Shown here: piece by piece, positions 5,118 to 8,874 of the stretch
Layout: every line of letters starts with the position of its first letter
Numbering within the stretch: position 1 is the stretch's first letter
Assembly (NCBI GenBank): GCA_903831165.1
Contig: CAIKWV010000495.1
Coordinates: 1 to 8,874 of the forward strand
DNA length: 8,874 nucleotides
Source of the DNA: an uncultured cyanobacterium
Lineage (GTDB): Bacteria; Cyanobacteriota; Cyanobacteriia; PCC-6307; Cyanobiaceae
Reading direction: 5' to 3'
Notes under the pieces: generated by a model
Seen by the model: the letters and a program-made list of their open reading frames with translations, nothing else
Told to the model about the DNA's origin: nothing
Database searches by the model: none
Program-made: the position numbers and the translations under genes

Positions 5118-5155
5118 CAGCAGATTGGAGCTCCTCCCGGCCAGGCCCCAGGTCC

Positions 5156-6019
5156 ATGCCCTTGATTCAGCGCGAAACGCCTTATCCCCACTGGGAGTTC
5201 AGTGATCCTGACAGCGGTGACCTGCTGCGGGTGGTGCCGGAACGCGGGGGACTGATCAGCGGCTGGCGCTGCGCTGGCCATGAGGTTGTCTACCTCGATC
5301 TCGAACGCTTCCTCGACCCCGCCCAATCGGTGCGAGGAGGATTTCCTGTGTTGTTCCCGATCACCGGAGGCCTGCCCGACAACCGGCTGCCCCTGCCCCA
5401 GGGTGAGTTCAACCTCGGCCAGCACGGCTTTGCCCGTCAGCTGCCCTGGCGGATGGAGGCCTTGGCGGATGGACGTGGCGTGCAGTTGCAGCTGGGCGAA
5501 ACCGCCGAAACACTCAAGTCCTATCCGTTCTGGTTCCAGCTGACGATGGAAGTGCGGCTGGCGCCCGGGGCGCTGGAGATCACGGCGATCGTCGAAAACC
5601 GTGGGGATGCCACGATGCCCTTCAGTTTCGGGTTGCATCCCTACTTCAACCTCTCGGCTCTGGAGACCGTGCGCTTCGAGGGGTTGCCGGACCAGTGCCT
5701 CAACCACCTCACCATGGAGGACACGGCGACGGCGACACAACTGGAGCGACTGGCCAGCGGCATCGACCTCCTGGTTCGGCCGACGGGGCCGGTGCGGATG
5801 GTGGACGAGGTCGCTGGAACCAGTCTCGAACTGCAGCTGAGCGATCCCCTCGATCTGGTCGTGCTCTGGACCGAGCCGCCGCGGGCGATGGTGTGCCTGG
5901 AACCCTGGAGCGCGCCGCGACAGGCCCTGCTGAGCGGGGACCGCAAGCTCGAGTTGAGCCCCGGCAGCAGCATGACCCTCCAGACCCGCTATGCCTTCAC
6001 GGCAAGCGATCGCACCTGA
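5156..6019 (+). CDS. Aldose 1-epimerase / galactose mutarotase family protein
   Basis: A 287-residue cytoplasmic protein of the galactose mutarotase-like beta-sandwich family, which interconverts alpha and beta anomers of hexoses or hexose 6-phosphates. Visible family motifs: GGFPVLFPITGGLPDNR (61-77), QHGFAR with catalytic-type His90, SYPFWFQL (122-129), NRGDATMPFSFGLHPYF with His161, and the C-terminal CLEPW, where Glu249 is the expected general base. Length is normal for the family. Motif style is closer to the YeaD/glucose-6-phosphate 1-epimerase-like branch than to GalM, but the substrate cannot be fixed by reading. An upstream in-frame TTG (5066) would add 30 poorly conserved-looking residues and run through a dyad cluster, so ATG 5156 is preferred. 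A HIP1 site overlaps the 3' end (6006-6013). A GC hairpin follows the stop. Confidence 0.87.
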   Translation: MPLIQRETPYPHWEFSDPDSGDLLRVVPERGGLISGWRCAGHEVVYLDLERFLDPAQSVRGGFPVLFPITGGLPDNRLPLPQGEFNLGQHGFARQLPWRMEALADGRGVQLQLGETAETLKSYPFWFQLTMEVRLAPGALEITAIVENRGDATMPFSFGLHPYFNLSALETVRFEGLPDQCLNHLTMEDTATATQLERLASGIDLLVRPTGPVRMVDEVAGTSLELQLSDPLDLVVLWTEPPRAMVCLEPWSAPRQALLSGDRKLELSPGSSMTLQTRYAFTASDRT

Positions 6020-6028
6020 GGCTCGAGT

Positions 6029-6044
6029 GCCCCCAGCCGGGGGC
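6029..6044 (+). terminator. GC-rich hairpin just after the epimerase gene
   Basis: GCCCCC-AGCC-GGGGGC forms a perfect 6-bp all-GC stem with a 4-base loop, ten bases after the stop codon. No T-run follows. Its position and stability make it a likely 3' end or RNA-stabilising structure. Confidence 0.45.
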
Positions 6045-6139
6045 TCCGGTGGGTCGGGCCATGGATCTGCCGGTCAACCGCAACCGCTGGATGCCTGCAT
6101 CTGCTGGTTGCGTACATCGGCGGGCTGATCACCTGGATG

Positions 6140-6184
6140 GGCTGAGTCCATCGGCTGTATTGGAATCAGCCAATGGACTCAGCC
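6140..6184. repeat. Long hairpin with 12-bp perfect outer stem
   Basis: GGCTGAGTCCAT (6140-6151) pairs perfectly with ATGGACTCAGCC (6173-6184); after one C/A mismatch GGCTG (6153-6157) pairs with CAGCC (6167-6171), leaving a 9-base loop. An alternative inner stem, ATTGG (6159-6163) with CCAAT (6170-6174), competes with it. No T-run on either side. It could be a transcription-blocking hairpin, a dispersed palindromic repeat or part of a small RNA. Confidence 0.6.
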
Positions 6185-6519
6185 ATGCACGCACAGTCTC
6201 ACCAGCGAGCAGAGACAGAGGCGTGTGTTGCCGGCATCGGCTGGTGAACCTCCCTCGCCGTTGGGTGCGGCCATCGAGCAATCCGAATCACCCCCAAGTC
6301 CAGCACCAACGAACGTTCTGACCGTGAAGCATGTTCTGGCCATCCTTCTCGGCGGCGCTGCGGCAGCCCCACTCAGGCGCCAGGGGAGGCCAGCTCTGCA
6401 GGGCGATCGGGAATGGTTCCGCCTGGCTGTTGTCAACCGAATCGGGGGCACCCCAAAGGCAGGCATGATGACCTCAGCCCCAGGCCCAGGCCCCGGCACG
6501 CCCCGAACCCGAGAGACCC

Positions 6520-8238
6520 GTGACGATCGGCCCCATGCCAGGCACCGCCAGCGCGTTTGAATCACCGACCACGACCAGCTTCGCGGCGTTTGCGGAACGG
6601 GCCGACTATTCGCTGCTGGATGACCTGCATGCCGATCCTCAGGCGAGCGGCGATGGCCAGGATCACCAACCCCGCCAGGTGTTCTCCGGTCATTACGTGC
6701 CCGTCACGCCGACGCCGCTGCCAGCGCCGGACTATGTCGCCCACAGCAGAACCTTGTTCAACGACCTGGGCCTGAGTGATGCGCTGGTTGATGACGACCA
6801 GTTCCGTCGTCTGTTCTCCGGCGACATCAGCGTGGCGATCGAGCCGATGCGACCGTTCGGCTGGGCCACCGGCTATGCGCTGTCGATCTATGGCTCCGAA
6901 TATAATCAGCAGTGCCCGTTTGGAACCGGTAATGGCTATGGCGATGGCCGGGCGATTTCGGTGTTCGAAGGCCTGTTCAACGGTCAGCGTTGGGAACTAC
7001 AACTCAAAGGCGGTGGCCCGACGCCCTACTGCCGCGGCGCCGATGGTCGGGCCGTGCTGCGCTCCAGCGTGCGCGAGTTTCTGGCGCAGGAGTTCATGCA
7101 CGCCTTGGGAGTTCCCAGTTCACGCTCGTTGACGCTGTATGTGTCCCGGTCCGAAACCGTACGCAGGCCCTGGTATGCGCCGAATTCCAGGTCGTTGGAT
7201 CCCGACATCTTGGTGGACAACTTGGCGGCGATCACCACCCGGGTGGCGCCCTCCTTTCTGCGGGTGGGCCAGCTGGAGCTGTTTGCCCGTCGCGCCCGAC
7301 GCGCGGCTCATCCGGCTGCGCTGAACGAGCTGCAGATGATCGTGGCTCACCTGATCGAGCGGAACTACCGGCCGGAGATTGATCCGAGCCTGGATTTCAG
7401 CGATCAGCTGGTTGCGCTGGCCGGTTTGTTTCGCGGGCGGCTGACAGCGCTGGTGGCTGACTGGATGCGCGTTGGCTACTGCCAGGGCAATTTCAACAGC
7501 GACAACTGCGCCGCTGCTGGCTTCACCCTCGACTACGGCCCCTTCGGATTCTGCGAACTGTTTGACCCGAGGTTTCAGCCCTGGACCGGCGGCGGTGAAC
7601 ATTTCTCGTTCTTCAACCAACCGATGGCGGCCGAAGCCAACTATCAGATGTTCTGGGCAGCCATCAGGCTGCTGCTGGCAGGTCAAACGGAAGCCCTGGC
7701 GCAGCTCGATCAGATCCGCGAGGGCTTTGCTGAGGCGATGCAGCGGGAGCTTGAGGCCATGTGGACCAGGAAACTCGGCCTGATCACCTATGACGCTGCA
7801 CTGGTGAATGAGCTGCTGGAGCTGATGGATCTCACCAAGGTGGACTACACGATCTTCTTCCGCCGGCTATCTGCCATTCCAGAGCAACTCTCAGACTTGA
7901 AAGCGAGCTTCTACCTGCCCAGCTCAGAGCAACGTGATGCGCAATGGCAAAGCTGGCTGCAACGCTGGCGGGCACGCATCAGCGAAGCCGGCGACATCCA
8001 CAAGACATCCGCAGCGATGAAACGCACCAACCCCAAGGTCACCTGGCGCGAGTGGCTGATCGCACCCGCCTATCAACAGGCTGAGCAAGGTGACTACACC
8101 CTGATCCAGGAGTTGCAGCAGGTGTTCAGCCATCCCTACGATGAGCAATCTGCGGAGCTGGAGATGACCTACGACCGTCTCAAGCCTCGGGAATTCTTCA
8201 ATGCCGGTGGCGTGTCCCACTACAGCTGTTCGTCCTGA
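6520..8238 (+). CDS. selO: SelO-family protein adenylyltransferase (pseudokinase fold)
   Basis: A 572-residue member of the SelO family (YdiU/UPF0061), which flips ATP in a kinase-like fold and transfers AMP to Ser/Thr/Tyr of target proteins, linked to redox stress. Family motifs: [12 protein letters not shown] (114-125), [11 protein letters not shown] (141-151), [13 protein letters not shown] (158-170) with Lys163, [15 protein letters not shown] (174-188) with Glu186, TTRVAPSF (239-246) and [19 protein letters not shown] (326-344) with Asp328, Asn329 and Asp338 at the canonical spacing. The C-terminus ends Cys570-Ser-Ser, the bacterial redox CSS tail. At 572 residues it is longer than E. coli SelO (478), and the [14 protein letters not shown] segment resembles the longer plant/cyanobacterial class. 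The usual disulfide partner after the DYGPFGF motif is not at its normal place; Cys345 or Cys321 might substitute. GTG 6520 has GAGAG five bases upstream; ATG 6535 is an alternative start. Confidence 0.93.
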   Translation: MTIGPMPGTASAFESPTTTSFAAFAERADYSLLDDLHADPQASGDGQDHQPRQVFSGHYVPVTPTPLPAPDYVAHSRTLFNDLGLSDALVDDDQFRRLFSGDISVAIEPMRPFGWATGYALSIYGSEYNQQCPFGTGNGYGDGRAISVFEGLFNGQRWELQLKGGGPTPYCRGADGRAVLRSSVREFLAQEFMHALGVPSSRSLTLYVSRSETVRRPWYAPNSRSLDPDILVDNLAAITTRVAPSFLRVGQLELFARRARRAAHPAALNELQMIVAHLIERNYRPEIDPSLDFSDQLVALAGLFRGRLTALVADWMRVGYCQGNFNSDNCAAAGFTLDYGPFGFCELFDPRFQPWTGGGEHFSFFNQPMAAEANYQMFWAAIRLLLAGQTEALAQLDQIREGFAEAMQRELEAMWTRKLGLITYDAALVNELLELMDLTKVDYTIFFRRLSAIPEQLSDLKASFYLPSSEQRDAQWQSWLQRWRARISEAGDIHKTSAAMKRTNPKVTWREWLIAPAYQQAEQGDYTLIQELQQVFSHPYDEQSAELEMTYDRLKPREFFNAGGVSHYSCSS

Positions 8239-8295
8239 ACCAGCTCCATGGGCAGCCAGCCATGCTGCTCCAAGCAGGCACCGCCCTCTGAGCCA

Positions 8296-8328
8296 GGGTG
8301 GCAGCCTTACCCACAACGGTAACCACCC
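8296..8328 (+). terminator. Two-tier hairpin downstream of selO
   Basis: GGGTGG (8296-8301) pairs with CCACCC (8323-8328), and inner TTACC (8307-8311) with GGTAA (8318-8322), giving 11 pairs with a 5-base bulge on one side and a 6-base loop. It is about 60 bases after the selO stop. The following sequence (CAAGGAG) has no T-run. It is a plausible 3'-end structure of the selO transcript. Confidence 0.4.
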
Positions 8329-8405
8329 CAAGGAGCGCAGCAATCGGCTGGAACCAACGCCAACTCATCACGACTCCCTCACGCCCTCCGGAGCGCCCTG
8401 CTGTG

Positions 8406-8786
8406 GCCGATGCGCTTGGCACGTGCTGCCGCGGCGAGGGCTTGAATGAGCACCAGCTGCAATCCCTGCTGGATCCGAAGCCCAGCGCCGCCCCGTCGCA
8501 GCGGTGATCGGCGCCGCTCCTTTGCCGCCGACGGATCCATCGCAAGGCCCCATGCACAGGAGGACGCGCGGCTGACCCTGGTGCCCTGTGTGAGCAGGCG
8601 GTGGAGCAGCGACAGCAAGCCCGCCAGCAACGGCTGTTGGGATCGGCCCAACGGGCTTGGAGCAGGTCCGCCAAGGGCTGCTGTTGGCACAACGCCGTGG
8701 TGGAGAGCTTCTTGTCCGCCCTCACACGGAAGCTGAACCTCGATCACGATCGGGCAGTCTTGATTTCACCCCAGCAGCTGCAGTGA
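8406..8786 (+). pseudogene. Decayed IS3-family transposase remnant (orfA-like and orfB 3' pieces)
   Basis: The clearest part is the frame ending at 8784-8786: WSRSAKGCCWHNAVVESFLS (from 8661) matches the IS3 orfB integrase-core segment around the DDE glutamate (typical: SRKGxCxDNAVxESFF), with Glu at 8703-8705, followed by ALTRKLNLDHDRAVLISPQQL. IS3 orfB normally continues another 60 or so residues through the YNxxRRH motif; this is absent. Upstream in the same phase of the chromosome, ALGTCCRGEGLNEHQLQ (8415-8462) resembles the orfA segment of the IS3 type that reads roughly LxxYCRxxGLYxEQL, but this match is weaker. Together they suggest an element that has lost its middle by deletion and its 3' end at the junction near 8787. 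It is not functional. Confidence 0.6.
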
Positions 8787-8788
8787 CG

Positions 8789-8812
8789 TGACCCCCCTTG
8801 TTGCTCCAGTCC
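8789..8812. repeat. Possible terminal inverted repeat of a second insertion sequence
   Basis: TGACCCCCCTTGTTGCTCCA begins three bases after the in-frame stop of the IS3 remnant, exactly where transposase similarity ends. A TGA-C-rich terminus is common in IS3-like and related elements. The partner end would lie outside the window, so this is inferred from position and form only. A repeated TGACG/TGAC at 8784-8792 could reflect an insertion junction. Confidence 0.3.
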
Positions 8813-8833
8813 TTATGAGAGCTGTTGGGGTGA

Positions 8834-8874
8834 TCAGGCCGCCTTCCATTGCTGGAGGACTTCCAGGGGCGTAC
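8834..8874 (-). CDS. C-terminal end of a probable transposase gene, cut by the window edge
   Basis: On the minus strand the last codons read TPLEVLQQWKAA followed by TGA (8836-8834). The TPLxxLQxW pattern near a C-terminus is typical of DDE transposases of the IS481/IS3-like kind. Position, about 22 bases inside a possible terminal repeat at 8789-8812, fits the end of an insertion sequence that extends rightward. Only 12 codons are visible, so the family is uncertain. Confidence 0.35.
   Translation of the reverse strand, partial: TPLEVLQQWKAA

Larger units (their letters stand above)
6020..6519. other. 500-base gap with no confident gene
   Basis: It contains the epimerase 3' hairpin and a long inverted repeat (6140-6184). 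Two weak coding hints are present: a hydrophobic run (CLHLLVAYIGGLITWMG) ending in a stop at 6144-6146, without a start in its own frame, and a GTG frame from 6324 beginning MKHVLAILLGGAAAAPL, signal-peptide-like, but then low-quality Gly/Pro/Arg sequence running into the selO start. Both could be remnants of small exported or membrane proteins or chance frames. No tRNA or terminator with a T-run was seen. Confidence 0.45.

Noticed and set aside
5057..5740. Minus-strand frame of 227 codons opposite the epimerase gene
   Set aside because: Its composition is dominated by Arg, His, Gln and Gly, and it overlaps a gene with clear family motifs. It is a shadow frame.
5695..6321. Plus-strand frame of 208 codons overlapping the epimerase 3' end and the gap
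   Set aside because: Over most of its length it is an out-of-frame reading of the epimerase, rich in Arg/Gly/Pro; no ribosome site and no domain.
6324..6560. GTG frame with a signal-peptide-like start overlapping selO
   Set aside because: After about 17 hydrophobic residues it turns into low-quality Arg/Pro/Gly sequence and overlaps the selO start out of frame; no ribosome site.
8379..8747. Minus-strand frame of 122 codons over the IS3 remnant
   Set aside because: It is an antisense shadow of the transposase fragment with no recognisable domain.
1..8874. CRISPR array, tRNA, rRNA or tmRNA genes
   Set aside because: I found no regularly spaced direct repeats and no T-arm-like or rRNA-like sequences on reading both strands; a tRNAscan or Infernal run would be needed to be certain.

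Overview
The window looks like chromosomal DNA of a high-GC unicellular cyanobacterium of the Synechococcus/Cyanobium type. Evidence: three perfect copies of the cyanobacterial palindrome HIP1 (GCGATCGC, at 4105-4112, 4891-4898 and 6006-6013), a CP12-like Calvin-cycle regulator, a protein related to light-dependent protochlorophyllide reductase, a cyanobacterial type IV pilin-like G/H protein and a LuxR-type regulator with a degenerate receiver of the kind seen in picocyanobacteria. The assignment is by inference; no rRNA or tRNA is present to anchor it.

Layout: 1-356 holds an unrecognised, apparently frameshifted gene remnant. 426-956 is an exported pilin-like G/H protein. 957-1445 carries a minus-strand intrinsic terminator with no obvious gene feeding it and a short coding-like frame (1222-1365) with no normal start. 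1446-2477 is a POR-like short-chain dehydrogenase, followed by a 63-residue unknown protein (2558-2749). 2750-3449 is mostly non-coding and rich in dyads. 3450-3839, on the minus strand, is an unknown helical protein whose upstream region contains three inverted repeats. It diverges from a CP12-like gene (4033-4251), a LuxR-family regulator (4338-5033) and an aldose 1-epimerase family gene (5156-6019). A 500-base gap with a long hairpin (6140-6184) precedes a 572-residue SelO protein adenylyltransferase (6520-8238). The right end is mobile-element debris: an internally deleted IS3-type transposase remnant and what looks like the edge of a second insertion sequence running off the window.

How the genes work together: there is no clear multi-gene pathway. 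CP12 (redox control of GAPDH and PRK), the epimerase (hexose or hexose-phosphate anomers), SelO (redox-linked AMPylation) and the POR-like reductase all fit carbon and redox metabolism of a phototroph, but each could be its own transcription unit, since the gaps are 80-500 bases and several contain dyads or hairpins. I did not find a clearly new multi-gene system. The points most worth following up are the CP12 variant beside a pseudo-receiver regulator, the dyad clusters at 3863-3927 and 5083-5117, the orphan minus-strand terminator at 996-1024, the 45-base hairpin at 6140-6184 and the start-less small frame at 1222-1365.
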